From NCBI RefSeq assembly GCF_001428545.1, contig NZ_LMHZ01000023.1:64467-128466 (forward strand): a stretch of 64,000 nt of DNA, written 5' to 3'. Origin of the DNA: Noviherbaspirillum sp. Root189. Its GTDB lineage: Bacteria > Pseudomonadota > Gammaproteobacteria > Burkholderiales > Burkholderiaceae_D. Both the position numbers and the translations under genes were made by a program. The notes beneath the pieces were generated by a model, which did no database searches, was not told the origin of the DNA, and saw only the letters and a program-made list of their open reading frames with translations. Positions within the stretch are counted from its first letter, which is position 1; each line of letters begins with the position of its first letter. Shown in pieces: positions 31,125-39,799 of this stretch.

Positions 31125-32339
31125 TTACTTCCAGAGCGAGCACTTGGATTCCGCCTTGGTGGCGTAGGCCTGGTCGCCAGGAATCGTTTGTACGACCTTG
31201 TAGTAATCCCATGGATACTTGGACTCGGACTGCTTCTTGACTTCCATCAGGTACATGTCGTGGACCATGCGGCCGTCCGGACGGATTACGCCGTTCTTGG
31301 CGAACACGTCGTTGATCTTGGTGCTCTTCAGCTTTGCCATGACCTTGTCGCTGTCGTCAGTACCAGTGGCCTTGACTGCAGCCAGGTATTGGGAAGTGAC
31401 CGAGTAGTCGGCGGCGTGCAGCATGGTCGGCATGCGCTTGATCTTGTCGAAGAACTTCTTGGACCATGCGCGGGTGTCGGCATTCTGGTCCCAGTACCAG
31501 CCGTCTGTCAGGTACATGCCCTGAGTCAGGTTGAGGCCGAGCGAATGGACGTCGGTGATGAACATCAGCAGGCCAGCCAGCTTGGTGTTCTTGGTCACGC
31601 CAAATTCGTTGGCAGCCTTGATGGCGTTGATGGTATCGCCACCGGCATTGGCCAGGCCCAGGATCTGTGCCTTGGATGCTTGCGCCTGCAGCAGGAAGGA
31701 CGAGAAGTCCGATGCTGACAACGGGTGCTTGACGGCTCCGAGTACCTTGCCGCCCGACGACTTGACGACGTCAGCGGTATCTTTTTCCAGCGAAGCGCCG
31801 AAAGCGTAGTCGGCTGTCAGGAAGTACCAGTCCTTGCCGCCCTGCTTGACGAGCGCGCTGCCAGTGCCGCGTGCCAGTGCAATGGTGTCGTACGCGTAAT
31901 GCACGGTGTAAGGTGTACAGTCTTCATTGGTCAGACGGGCTGTGCCTGCGCCGACGGAGAAGAATACCTTTTTCTTTTCTGCTGCGATCTTGGCCATGGC
32001 CAGGTTGGCGCCGGAGTTGGTACCGCCGATCAGCATGTCAACGCCTTGCTGGTCGAACCATTCGCGTGCCTTCGATGCAGCGATGTCAGCCTTGTTTTGG
32101 TGGTCGGCAACGACGAACTCAATCTTCTTGCCGTTGATGTTGCCGCCAGCGTCGGCGATGGCCATCTTGACGGCTTCCGCACCTGCCGGGCCGTCGACGT
32201 CGGCGTAGACGCCAGACATGTCGGTCAGCAGGCCGATCTTGATGACGTCGCCAGATACCTGCGCGGAAGCGGCGCCGCCGAAGCCGGCGGTGAATGCGGT
32301 TGCGACTGCGAGAGTCATCACTTTTGCTTTGAGTTTCAT
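31125..32339 (-). CDS. Branched-chain amino-acid-type ABC transporter, substrate-binding protein (first)
   Basis: A 404-residue periplasmic receptor with a signal peptide (MKLKAKVMTLAVATAFTAGF, cleavage after AASA) and the type I binding fold beginning VIKIGLLTDMSGVYADVDG. CAGGAGAAGTA precedes the ATG. It shows the ADHQNKADIA block common to receptors of this subfamily. It lies between livF and livH in the operon. The ligand cannot be told from the sequence. Confidence 0.9.
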   Translation of the reverse strand: MKLKAKVMTLAVATAFTAGFGGAASAQVSGDVIKIGLLTDMSGVYADVDGPAGAEAVKMAIADAGGNINGKKIEFVVADHQNKADIAASKAREWFDQQGVDMLIGGTNSGANLAMAKIAAEKKKVFFSVGAGTARLTNEDCTPYTVHYAYDTIALARGTGSALVKQGGKDWYFLTADYAFGASLEKDTADVVKSSGGKVLGAVKHPLSASDFSSFLLQAQASKAQILGLANAGGDTINAIKAANEFGVTKNTKLAGLLMFITDVHSLGLNLTQGMYLTDGWYWDQNADTRAWSKKFFDKIKRMPTMLHAADYSVTSQYLAAVKATGTDDSDKVMAKLKSTKINDVFAKNGVIRPDGRMVHDMYLMEVKKQSESKYPWDYYKVVQTIPGDQAYATKAESKCSLWK

Positions 32340-32390
32340 TACTTCTCCTGTGTTGTAGGTAGTGTTGCTACAGCGTTGTTGAGTCTGTGA

Positions 32391-33101
32391 TCAGACGCCC
32401 AGCAGCTCATTGAGCACGGACGTCTTCGACTCCAGTTCGGATGCGGCAAAGGACTCGACGATGTGTCCATGCTCCATCACGTAAAACCGGTCCGCCAGCG
32501 GCGCAGCGAAGCGGAAATTCTGTTCCACCATCACGATGGTGTAGCCCTTGGCCTTGAGCATGGTGATCATGCGTGCCAGCGCCTGCACGATGACAGGGGC
32601 GAGACCTTCGGATATTTCATCGAGCAGCAAGAGCTTGGCGCCGGTACGCAGGATGCGCGCAACGGCCAGCATCTGTTGTTCACCGCCCGACAGGCGTGTG
32701 CCCTGGCTAGAACGGCGCTCTTCCAGGTTGGGGAAAATCTCGTAGATTTCCTTGACCGACATGCCCTTCGATGACTTGGTCACCATCGGCGGCAGCAGGA
32801 GGTTTTCCTCGGCGGACAGCGACGAAAAAATGCCGCGCTCTTCCGGGCAATAACCAACGCCGAGGTGCGCCACCTTGTGCGTCGCCAGTCCGATCGATTC
32901 TTCGCCGTTGATCTTGATCGAACCCTTGCGCGTGCCGGTCAGTCCCATGATCGCGCGCAGCGTCGTGGTGCGGCCTGCGCCGTTACGGCCAAGCAGCGTG
33001 ACAACCTCGCCCGGTTTCACCTCCAGGTTGACGTCGTGCAGGATGTGCGACTCGCCGTACCATGCTTTCAGGTTGCGGATTTCCAGTGCTGCGGTCGCCA
33101 T
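32391..33101 (-). CDS. livF: ABC transporter ATP-binding protein LivF-type
   Basis: A 236-residue ABC ATPase: Walker A reads GRNGAGRTT (residues 38-46), signature LSGGEQQMLAVARIL, Walker B LLLLDEISEGLAP and switch His region (here Gln: MVEQNFRFA, as usual in LivF). The Walker A lysine is replaced by Arg44 (codon CGC), which is unusual for an ABC ATPase. Its ATG shares one base with the livG stop (TAATG), so the two are coupled. Confidence 0.93.
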   Translation of the reverse strand: MATAALEIRNLKAWYGESHILHDVNLEVKPGEVVTLLGRNGAGRTTTLRAIMGLTGTRKGSIKINGEESIGLATHKVAHLGVGYCPEERGIFSSLSAEENLLLPPMVTKSSKGMSVKEIYEIFPNLEERRSSQGTRLSGGEQQMLAVARILRTGAKLLLLDEISEGLAPVIVQALARMITMLKAKGYTIVMVEQNFRFAAPLADRFYVMEHGHIVESFAASELESKTSVLNELLGV

Positions 33102-33874
33102 TAGTGCGCTCCTTCCAGTTCGCCCGACGTGGTGCCCATGTAGGCTTCCATCACTTGCGGATTGCTCGATACTTCCTGATATGTGCCTTCCGCCAGCAAG
33201 GAACCGCGCTGCAAGACGGAGATCTTGTCGCAGATGCCTGATACCACGCTCATGTTGTGTTCCACCATGAGGATGGTGCGGCCTGCGGATACCTTTTTGA
33301 TCAGCTCGGTGACACGATGCACGTCTTCATGGCCCATGCCCTGTGTCGGTTCGTCGAGCAGCATCAGTTCCGGCTCCATGGCAAGCGTGGTCGCAATCTC
33401 GAGTGCGCGCTTGCGGCCGTATGGCAGGTCGACTGTCATGGTGCTGGCAAATCCTTCCAGGTCGACTTCGGCGAGCAATTGCATCGCACGGTCATTGAGG
33501 CGACTCAGCGTCTGCTCGCTCTTCCAGAAATGGAAGGAAGTACCGAGTGCGCGCTGCAGGCCGATACGCACGTTTTCCAGCACGGTCAGGTGTGGGAAAA
33601 CCGCAGAGATCTGGAATGAGCGGATCACACCGCGATGCGCGATCTGCTCCGGCGCCAGCGACGTGATGTCGTCGCCGTTATACAGGATGGACCCTGCGGT
33701 CGGCGTCAGAAATTTTGTCAACAGGTTGAAGAAGGTGGTCTTCCCTGCACCGTTTGGTCCGATCAATGCGTGGATAGAGCCGCGCTTGACCTTGAAATTG
33801 ACGTCGTTCACCGCGATAAATCCCTTGAACCCCTTGGTCAGGTTTCGCGTTTCGAGTATGACTTCGCTTGCCAT
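33101..33874 (-). CDS. livG: ABC transporter ATP-binding protein LivG-type
   Basis: A 257-residue ABC ATPase starting at 33874 with GGAGA upstream; the 59-codon upstream extension lacks a start signal. Walker A is GPNGAGKTT, the signature is degenerate (LPYGRKRALEIATTLA), Walker B LMLLDEPTQGMG and switch MVEHNMSVV; the LPYG signature is normal for LivG. First gene of the liv operon. Confidence 0.93.
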   Translation of the reverse strand: MASEVILETRNLTKGFKGFIAVNDVNFKVKRGSIHALIGPNGAGKTTFFNLLTKFLTPTAGSILYNGDDITSLAPEQIAHRGVIRSFQISAVFPHLTVLENVRIGLQRALGTSFHFWKSEQTLSRLNDRAMQLLAEVDLEGFASTMTVDLPYGRKRALEIATTLAMEPELMLLDEPTQGMGHEDVHRVTELIKKVSAGRTILMVEHNMSVVSGICDKISVLQRGSLLAEGTYQEVSSNPQVMEAYMGTTSGELEGAH

Positions 33875-34055
33875 CCATTTTCTCCACTGTTGCTGCCGAA
33901 TTCGTTGTCCCTTAGTCCGCGTTTCGCGGTCCGATGCGGGATCTGCATCAGGATGGCCCCGGCGTGATGCCGGGGCGGTATTGCTGGTATTGCTGGTGCT
34001 GCTGATACCGCTGCTTCGATCTATTGAGAGTTCAATAGATACTTGACACACTCAA

Positions 34056-34096
34056 CCCCCATCCCAACCTTCCCCCTGCCAGGGGGAAGGAGCCGG
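34056..34096. repeat. Dispersed palindromic repeat, copy 3
   Basis: Nearly identical to copy 2 over about 41 bases (one difference in the loop), followed by a second small hairpin CCCTGCTCCGGGCAGGG. It lies between the liv operon start and the hydrolase stop. Confidence 0.85.
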
Positions 34097-34148
34097 CCCC
34101 TGCTCCGGGCAGGGACATCCGGCGTGGATGCGTTCCACTTAGTCCGGC

Positions 34149-36278
34149 TTATTCCGGAATGGTCGTGGTGTTGTTGGCGAAGGTGATCTGGTTCGCAGCA
34201 ATCGGCGCAGCCTGGATAGGCGGCACGTTGGCCGCGGTGATCGCCGGCGCCGCACCTGCTGTACCTCCGCGTGGCACGGTACGCACAACCTGGCTAGGCG
34301 GCAGTGCAGCACCGGCCTTCAGATGGGCGTACATCATGTTCATCGCCTGGATGTGATATCGGTGGATCGGGATCAAACGTGTGTCGTAACCCGGGAAGCC
34401 GAGGAAGGCGTCGAAGTGGTTCGCATTGGTGATCTCGATGTACGACAACTTGCTGGCCGCGCCTTCAGCCGCCTTGTTGGCGGTGAAGTAAGCACGCGAG
34501 TTGTGATTCACCGGGATCAGCGCATCGTTGCGGCCATGAACGATAATGGCTGGCTTGCCACGCAGGTTGCCATTGCGCAGAACTTCGGCCATGCCGGCAC
34601 GAACACGCTGCGAGTTGATCAGCGCCTGACCGGTCAATGGCTGGCCGGTAGTGACATCGGTACCGGTTGCCAGGTTGCGCAGGCAGATTGCGCCATCGAT
34701 GTTGTAGTCGGCGACATTGGTTGACGGCGACACCGAGAACGAATCAGCGATCGGACCACCGACCGAGTTATTGTTGACCAGGCCAAGCCCACCGCTCGGC
34801 GTACCGTTGGCTGTCGCAAACAACTGGGCTTCCTGTGTCGCGGTCAGCGTGGTCAGGGCACCGGTTGCGGTTACAGGCGCAAAGCTGTAGCCGCAGAGGT
34901 TGTCCTTGACGCTGAACTTGCCGTACATGTTGGCGTAGAACGGCGCCAGGATCTGGTATGTGCCAAAGTGGCTGGCGTGCAGCAGATCGGCCTCGCTTTC
35001 AAAACCGGCTTCACGCAGCTTCTGCAGCGATTCATCGGCCTGTGCCGCGAGTGTCGTGGAAGTCAGCAGGTTCTTGGCCTTGAGCGCTGCGCAGCGGTTG
35101 GCAGCCAGGGTCGGGCTGACAGCAGCCAGCAGCGGCGAGGCAGTCAGCGAGGACGACAGCGCCGCGCACGGCTGATACAGGTTGCCGATGGTGATGGTGT
35201 CATACAGTCCCAGGCCTGCACGGCTGACTGTGGTGTTGCCACGCTTGATTGTCAACGCTGGGCTCAGTGCCACTTCAGTGACCGGTTCGGATACCGCAAC
35301 GCCATCGATCAGGCCTTTGGTGTCCTGCTCCGCCGCGAGGATTGCCGCGCCGCCGCCATTCGATGCGCTCGATGCAATGACGAGTGTCTTGGCTGGCGTG
35401 ATGGTATTGAGCCGGCTCGTGCCGTTGCGTGCAACGTCGCCGAATTTGTCGTTCAGTGCATAGAATGCAAACTCGACCGCCTGCAATGTGTACTTACCCC
35501 AATCCTTTTCCGAATTCTGCTGCGAGTGCGCCTGTTTGATCGCAAAGCGGTTCGGCGTTGCGGCGTTGAATGCAGTGAGTTCCGCTGCGGTCAGGTTGGC
35601 GGTGAAGCTGGAATTCTTGCCGGCGGCGACAGCATTCGCGCGCTCGCCGTTCAGCATGTTGACGGTGTTGGACTGCAGGTTATGGAAACCCATGCCGCTG
35701 CCCTTGTCGCTGTAGGCAACTGCGCAATTCTGCTTGAGACCCCAGTCGCCTGCCGTGCCGATCGCACCATACACGCCGCGCGAACCTGAGGAGGTCGCGG
35801 TGACAATACACGGATTGGCCTTGTCGAAGCCGGCCGGGATCTGGACCATTAGCGTGACATTCACCTGTCCTGTGCCGTCATCGGCATAGGCGATGTATTC
35901 ATCGCCGGCGATCTTGCCTTCGCCGAGCGTGGCGTTGCCGGCATTGTCGATGTTGGGACCGTACAGCGTGCCAAAGCCGCCGTTGGTGCTCGGGTCGATC
36001 AGCGCGCGATAGTTCGAATGGATAGCATTGCGACGCAACTCGGCAATCGTCGGATTGGCCGGATCGGCAAACGCCGGCGCTGCGGCCTGCAGACCGGTCC
36101 TGCCCAAGCCCGCGGTAAGCAAGTCGTTGCTGACGCCGTCGTAGGTGGCTTTCTGAATAGTGCCGAGATAGCTCGGCTTGAGATTAAGATCCTCGGGAGG
36201 ATCATCCGAACCGCCGCATCCGGCAAGAAGGCCGGCCGCAATGACTGAGGTTAAACCGAGTGTAGTGCGTGTTGCCAT
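34149..36278 (-). CDS. D-(-)-3-hydroxybutyrate oligomer hydrolase, lipoprotein-type
   Basis: A 709-residue protein matching the 3HB-oligomer hydrolase family in length and in blocks such as FGTLYGPNIDNAGNATLGEG, GSRGVYGAIGTAGDWGLK and CAVAYSDKGSGMGFH. A lipobox (GLLAG-Cys21, then GGSDD) suggests a lipid-anchored exported enzyme. The likely nucleophile is in VIASSASNGGG, and a late His-containing block (NANHFDAFL) may complete the triad. It splits short 3-hydroxybutyrate oligomers released from polyhydroxybutyrate. CCAGGAGCGAGACAC precedes the ATG. It lies downstream of the SDR gene and may share its sigma-54 control. Confidence 0.87.
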   Translation of the reverse strand: MATRTTLGLTSVIAAGLLAGCGGSDDPPEDLNLKPSYLGTIQKATYDGVSNDLLTAGLGRTGLQAAAPAFADPANPTIAELRRNAIHSNYRALIDPSTNGGFGTLYGPNIDNAGNATLGEGKIAGDEYIAYADDGTGQVNVTLMVQIPAGFDKANPCIVTATSSGSRGVYGAIGTAGDWGLKQNCAVAYSDKGSGMGFHNLQSNTVNMLNGERANAVAAGKNSSFTANLTAAELTAFNAATPNRFAIKQAHSQQNSEKDWGKYTLQAVEFAFYALNDKFGDVARNGTSRLNTITPAKTLVIASSASNGGGAAILAAEQDTKGLIDGVAVSEPVTEVALSPALTIKRGNTTVSRAGLGLYDTITIGNLYQPCAALSSSLTASPLLAAVSPTLAANRCAALKAKNLLTSTTLAAQADESLQKLREAGFESEADLLHASHFGTYQILAPFYANMYGKFSVKDNLCGYSFAPVTATGALTTLTATQEAQLFATANGTPSGGLGLVNNNSVGGPIADSFSVSPSTNVADYNIDGAICLRNLATGTDVTTGQPLTGQALINSQRVRAGMAEVLRNGNLRGKPAIIVHGRNDALIPVNHNSRAYFTANKAAEGAASKLSYIEITNANHFDAFLGFPGYDTRLIPIHRYHIQAMNMMYAHLKAGAALPPSQVVRTVPRGGTAGAAPAITAANVPPIQAAPIAANQITFANNTTTIPE

Positions 36279-36344
36279 GTGTCTCGCTCCTGGTAGTTAT
36301 CCGTCCATCTTTGGATGGAAATCATTGTTTTTAGCTGGAACAAT

Positions 36345-36402
36345 CTGCTGCACATCCGCTACTGCTGTTACTGCCATTACTGTTATTACTACTGCTGCTA
36401 CA
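36345..36402. repeat. Imperfect trinucleotide-type low-complexity tract
   Basis: A run made of ACT, GCT, GTT, ATT and GCC triplets in the leader of the hydrolase gene. No gene uses it in frame on either strand. Confidence 0.45.
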
Positions 36403-36466
36403 AAAATGTTCGGCATTGCTGCCGGTCCTGTTGTGTGTCTTGCGTTTAGTTTTGCCGTCCCGCCTT

Positions 36467-37204
36467 TTATAAAGTCATGCCGCCGCAGACTTCAATGACC
36501 GCGCCATTGATGTAACTGGCTTCATCGGATGCGAGAAAGGCGAAGGTGTTGGCGATCTCTTCCGGCTTGCCGAGACGACCCAGCGGAACGCGTTCTTCCA
36601 ATGCGCGAATCACCTTCTCCGGCATGGCTTTGAGAATCGTCGTTTCGATAAAGCCGGGGCATACGGCATTGACACGAATGTTGTGCTTGCCCAGTTCGCG
36701 GGCCCATGTCTTGGCCATGCCGATCACACCGAACTTGCTTGCCGCATAGTTGGTCTGGCCGAAGTTGCCGTAAATACCGACGATGGACGAGGCATTCAGG
36801 ACCACGCCGCCCTTACGCTCGATCATCGCGTCGACCACGGCCTTGGTGCAGTTGTAAGTGCCCTTCAGATTGACGTCGATGACCTTGTCGAACTGATCGT
36901 CGGTCATCTTCTTGAGTTGAGCGTCGGCGACGATACCGGCATTGTTGACCAGTACATCAATCTGCCCGTAGGTCGTCAGCGCGCCGCTGACCATTGCTTC
37001 GATGCTTTCGGCCTTGGTGACGTCGACAGTGAATCCGATTGCCGAGCCGCCCTGCAAACGGATCTGGGCGACGGTTTCAGCGACAGCATCGTCCAGGTCG
37101 CAAACCACGACCTTTGCGCCCTCTTTTGCAAACTTCAGGGCAGTCGCTTTGCCGATGCCCCTGCTTGCGCCTGTAATCAGGGCTACCTTATTTATGAGTC
37201 GCAC
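36467..37204 (-). CDS. SDR-family oxidoreductase, FabG/3-oxoacyl reductase-like
   Basis: A 245-residue short-chain dehydrogenase starting at a GTG at 37204 with GGAGG five bases upstream. The cofactor motif is TGASRGIGK (15-23); Asp36-type residues in VCDLDD favour NAD(H)-like binding; NNAGI and the catalytic Ser, Tyr-x3-Lys (NASSIVGIYGNFGQTNYAASKFG) are present. It resembles acetoacetyl-CoA or 3-oxoacyl reductases. A sigma-54 promoter, an IHF site and an activator gene lie directly upstream, so it is probably the main target of that activator. Confidence 0.9.
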   Translation of the reverse strand: MRLINKVALITGASRGIGKATALKFAKEGAKVVVCDLDDAVAETVAQIRLQGGSAIGFTVDVTKAESIEAMVSGALTTYGQIDVLVNNAGIVADAQLKKMTDDQFDKVIDVNLKGTYNCTKAVVDAMIERKGGVVLNASSIVGIYGNFGQTNYAASKFGVIGMAKTWARELGKHNIRVNAVCPGFIETTILKAMPEKVIRALEERVPLGRLGKPEEIANTFAFLASDEASYINGAVIEVCGGMTL

Positions 37205-37283
37205 TGTGCCTCCATAGCAGCGTCAAAAACAGTGAAGCGATGCTTGTTTTTATTGGCCGCTTCACCGGCGTACAAAGGCATAT

Positions 37284-37299
37284 GGCAATTGTCATGCCA
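37284..37299 (-). promoter_or_regulatory. Sigma-54 (-24/-12) promoter
   Basis: On the minus strand TGGCATGACAATTGCC fits TGGCAY-N5-TTGCW except for the last base, with the invariant GG and GC 10 bases apart. Transcription would start near 37273, about 70 bases before the SDR start codon. Confidence 0.8.
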
Positions 37300-37306
37300 T
37301 GCGTAC

Positions 37307-37319
37307 TAAGTCATTGATT
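37307..37319 (-). promoter_or_regulatory. IHF binding site (exact consensus match)
   Basis: Minus strand AATCAATGACTTA matches WATCAANNNNTTR at every fixed position. It lies about 10 bases upstream of the -24 element, where IHF bending could bring an upstream activator to sigma-54 polymerase. Confidence 0.65.
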
Positions 37320-37452
37320 GTTAATGATATTGTTGAAACCTGGCTTACTCTGGAGGGCGGGATGGCGTTTGCCGGAAGGGAAATGTGTATGAATAACATG
37401 CACATTTTTGTTATATCTTGTTATGTCATTGAATTATAAAGGTTTTAAAATG

Positions 37453-37469
37453 TGTCCACTTCCTGGACA
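37453..37469. promoter_or_regulatory. Palindrome TGTCCA-N5-TGGACA, candidate enhancer site
   Basis: A perfect 6-5-6 inverted repeat about 155 bases upstream of the -24 element and next to the stop of the sigma-54 activator gene. Distance and symmetry fit an upstream activating sequence for a Fis-type helix-turn-helix dimer. Confidence 0.6.
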
Positions 37470-37477
37470 GGTGTCTA

Positions 37478-38935
37478 TTAATCAGACAGCAATTGATAAT
37501 CCTCAATCTTTTGATACAGCGTGGCGCGTGAAATGCCTAGCATCCGTGCGGCCAAGGCCTTGTTTCCATTGGTATTGGCAAGGGCTGCCTTAATCAGGCT
37601 GCGCTCCACCTCTGCCACGGTTTCGGCGAGCGGCCGGATTTCGACTGGAGCTGGAGTTGAAGTTGGAGCCGGCGTCGCTTCTTTTTCAGCTTGCATCGGA
37701 TGCGTGTCGTCGATCGTCAGAATGGTCGAGAAATCTTCTGCCGACAAGGTGATGCTATCGGTAAGCATGCCGGCTTGCTCAAGAGCGTTACGTAGCTCGC
37801 GCACGTTCCCTGGCCAGCGGTAGGACGCGAGGAAAGCGCGCGCATCTGGCGTCAGTTCGCGCTGTGGCATGCCGGTACGGCTGGCAATCTGCTCCAGCAG
37901 GTGTTCACACAAGGCGTCGAGATCGGCGACCCGCTCACGTAGCGGGGGCAACACGATGGGTAACACATTGAGACGATAGAACAGGTCGGACCGGAACTTG
38001 CCGTCGGCGACCAGTTGTTTCAGGTCGTGACTGGTGGCGGCGATCACGCGCACGTCGACCTTGGTAATGGTGTTGGAGCCGAGCGGTTCGATTTCCTGCT
38101 CCTGCAGAACCCTCAGCAGCTTCGCTTGCACCTGCAGCGGCATGTCGCCGACTTCATCGAGGAACAGCGTGCCCCCGTCAGCAATCTTGAATTTGCCTTC
38201 GCGTCCTTTCCGGTCAGCGCCCGTGTAGGCTCCCGGCGCCACGCCAAAGAATTCGGCTTCCAGCAGCGATTCGGGGACTGCGGCGATATTGATGCCGACA
38301 AAGGGCTTTCCCGCCCTGCCTGAAGCGGCATGGATACCGTGCGCCAGTAACTCCTTGCCGGTGCCGGTCTCTCCCAGCAGCAGAACGGTGGTATCGAGTT
38401 GCGCAGCGCGGCGTGCGCGATGCTTGAGCTCCAGCGATACCGGACTGACACCGACAAAGCTGGATATCGAATACTTGGTATGGCGCAGTTGCGCGAGTTC
38501 TTTCTGGGTATTGGCCAGTGCCCACTGCAATTCGGCGAACTTGGATACAAGCGGCTTGAGTCGCTGCAGGCGGTCATAGAGCGCAAAGCCAAGCGCGCCG
38601 ACAATCTTGCCCGAATCGTCCTTCAGGGGAATACGCATCACGACCAGGGGCTGGTCGCGAATCATCATGATGTCGAGCAGGATGGGCTTGCCGGTCGTGA
38701 CGACCTCGCGCATCCGACTGTTGGGAATCACTTCTTCGACCGGTTTGCCGAGGGCGGATTCGGGAGTTTTCAGGCCGAGGAAGGCAGCGTACTTGTCGTT
38801 AATCCACGCGATACGTCCGTGGTCGTCGACTGCCATCGTACCTTCGCAGGAATCATCGAACAAGTCGAGCAGCGACTCCATGCCCACACGCAGGATACTG
38901 TCAACGTCCCAGGAAGCGGCAACAGACGTTTTCAT
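37478..38935 (-). CDS. Sigma-54-dependent activator (PAS-AAA+-Fis)
   Basis: A 485-residue bacterial enhancer-binding protein: PAS sensor domain (about 20-125), AAA+ domain with Walker A GETGTGKE (188-195), the sigma-54 loop as GAYTGA (235-240), Walker B GGTLFLDEVGD (254-264), R-fingers near RSDLFYRLNVLPI, and a Fis-type helix-turn-helix at the C-terminus (NKALAARMLGISRATLYQKI). There is no receiver domain, so it probably senses a small molecule through PAS. GGAG precedes the ATG. Next to 3-hydroxybutyrate genes it may play the role that HbcR has in Pseudomonas, but this is inferred. Confidence 0.92.
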   Translation of the reverse strand: MKTSVAASWDVDSILRVGMESLLDLFDDSCEGTMAVDDHGRIAWINDKYAAFLGLKTPESALGKPVEEVIPNSRMREVVTTGKPILLDIMMIRDQPLVVMRIPLKDDSGKIVGALGFALYDRLQRLKPLVSKFAELQWALANTQKELAQLRHTKYSISSFVGVSPVSLELKHRARRAAQLDTTVLLLGETGTGKELLAHGIHAASGRAGKPFVGINIAAVPESLLEAEFFGVAPGAYTGADRKGREGKFKIADGGTLFLDEVGDMPLQVQAKLLRVLQEQEIEPLGSNTITKVDVRVIAATSHDLKQLVADGKFRSDLFYRLNVLPIVLPPLRERVADLDALCEHLLEQIASRTGMPQRELTPDARAFLASYRWPGNVRELRNALEQAGMLTDSITLSAEDFSTILTIDDTHPMQAEKEATPAPTSTPAPVEIRPLAETVAEVERSLIKAALANTNGNKALAARMLGISRATLYQKIEDYQLLSD

Positions 38936-39374
38936 TTAATCTCCATCCATGATCCATGAGGTCAACGGCTTGCCAATCCGGGTTTCGGATACGTGACATA
39001 CCGTCGATTGTCGTGCACTACGCTGGTACACGTACGTACCTGATTATAGAGACATCATGGCTTATTGAGAGTACGCAGTTTTACTAGGTAGAGGTAGATT
39101 TGTAACGCGTCGTGCACGCTTTTAATGGCAATAAAAATTTGATTGATGGTGCGGTTTTAAACGTCGTCAAACGAGTTATGCCGCGATTGCCGCTTGAGTA
39201 CTCCGGCTTAAATTAAACAGACTGTTTAGTTCATCGCTGGCAGGATGTTTAAGCGTTTGGGAAGCCTGACGTGCACCGACGTGAAGTGGAAGTGACAAAA
39301 AAGGAGCCGCAATTGCGGCTCCTTAATCAATTCTGACTTGGCTTGGCTTAACTTGAATCGGCAATAGCCAAAAC
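38936..39374. other. Intergenic region between the sigma-54 activator and the merR-like gene
   Basis: About 440 bases: the activator promoter region, AT-rich stretches around 39060-39200 and the terminator at 39298-39324. I see no gene or RNA I can name. Confidence 0.5.
39298..39324 (-). terminator. Rho-independent terminator of the thrS-merR operon
   Basis: A perfect 24-base palindrome AAGGAGCCGCAA/TTGCGGCTCCTT with a run of A at its left, giving a U-run on the minus strand. It lies about 50 bases after the merR-like stop. Confidence 0.92.
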
Positions 39375-39782
39375 CTAGCGTTTCAACAAAGCAAGAATTT
39401 CCGATAATTCGTGGCGTAAACTCACGGTATTCATTTCAAGCGGCGGCAAGCCGGTAGTCAAATCTTCCTCGCCCGCTCCGTTACCACCAACGCTGGCATT
39501 CGCCATACGCGTATCGAGCTTGTTACGCGCGCCGCTGATAGTAAAACCCTGCTCATACAACAGCTCACGAATACGCCGGATCAGCAGCACTTCATGATGC
39601 TGATAATAACGGCGATTTCCGCGCCGCTTGACCGGCTTGAGCTGCGTAAATTCCTGCTCCCAGTAACGCAGCACATGCGGCTTCACGCCGCATAGGTCGC
39701 TGACCTCGCCGATGGTGAAGTAACGCTTTGCCGGAATCGGCGGCAGTACTATGGCATCGGACTTATTCGCACGCTCGTTCAT
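39375..39782 (-). CDS. MerR-family transcriptional regulator
   Basis: A 135-residue protein with a MerR-type winged helix (about 20-90: YFTIGEVSDLCGVKPHVLRYWEQEF, then RRGNRRYYQHHEVLLIRRIRELLYEQGFTI). It lacks the cysteines of metal sensors. Its place after ihfA is conserved in Burkholderiales; its targets are not known. The gene starts 17 bases after the ihfA stop and ends the operon. Confidence 0.9.
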   Translation of the reverse strand: MNERANKSDAIVLPPIPAKRYFTIGEVSDLCGVKPHVLRYWEQEFTQLKPVKRRGNRRYYQHHEVLLIRRIRELLYEQGFTISGARNKLDTRMANASVGGNGAGEEDLTTGLPPLEMNTVSLRHELSEILALLKR

Positions 39783-39799
39783 GGGTCAGGAAGCTTGTG

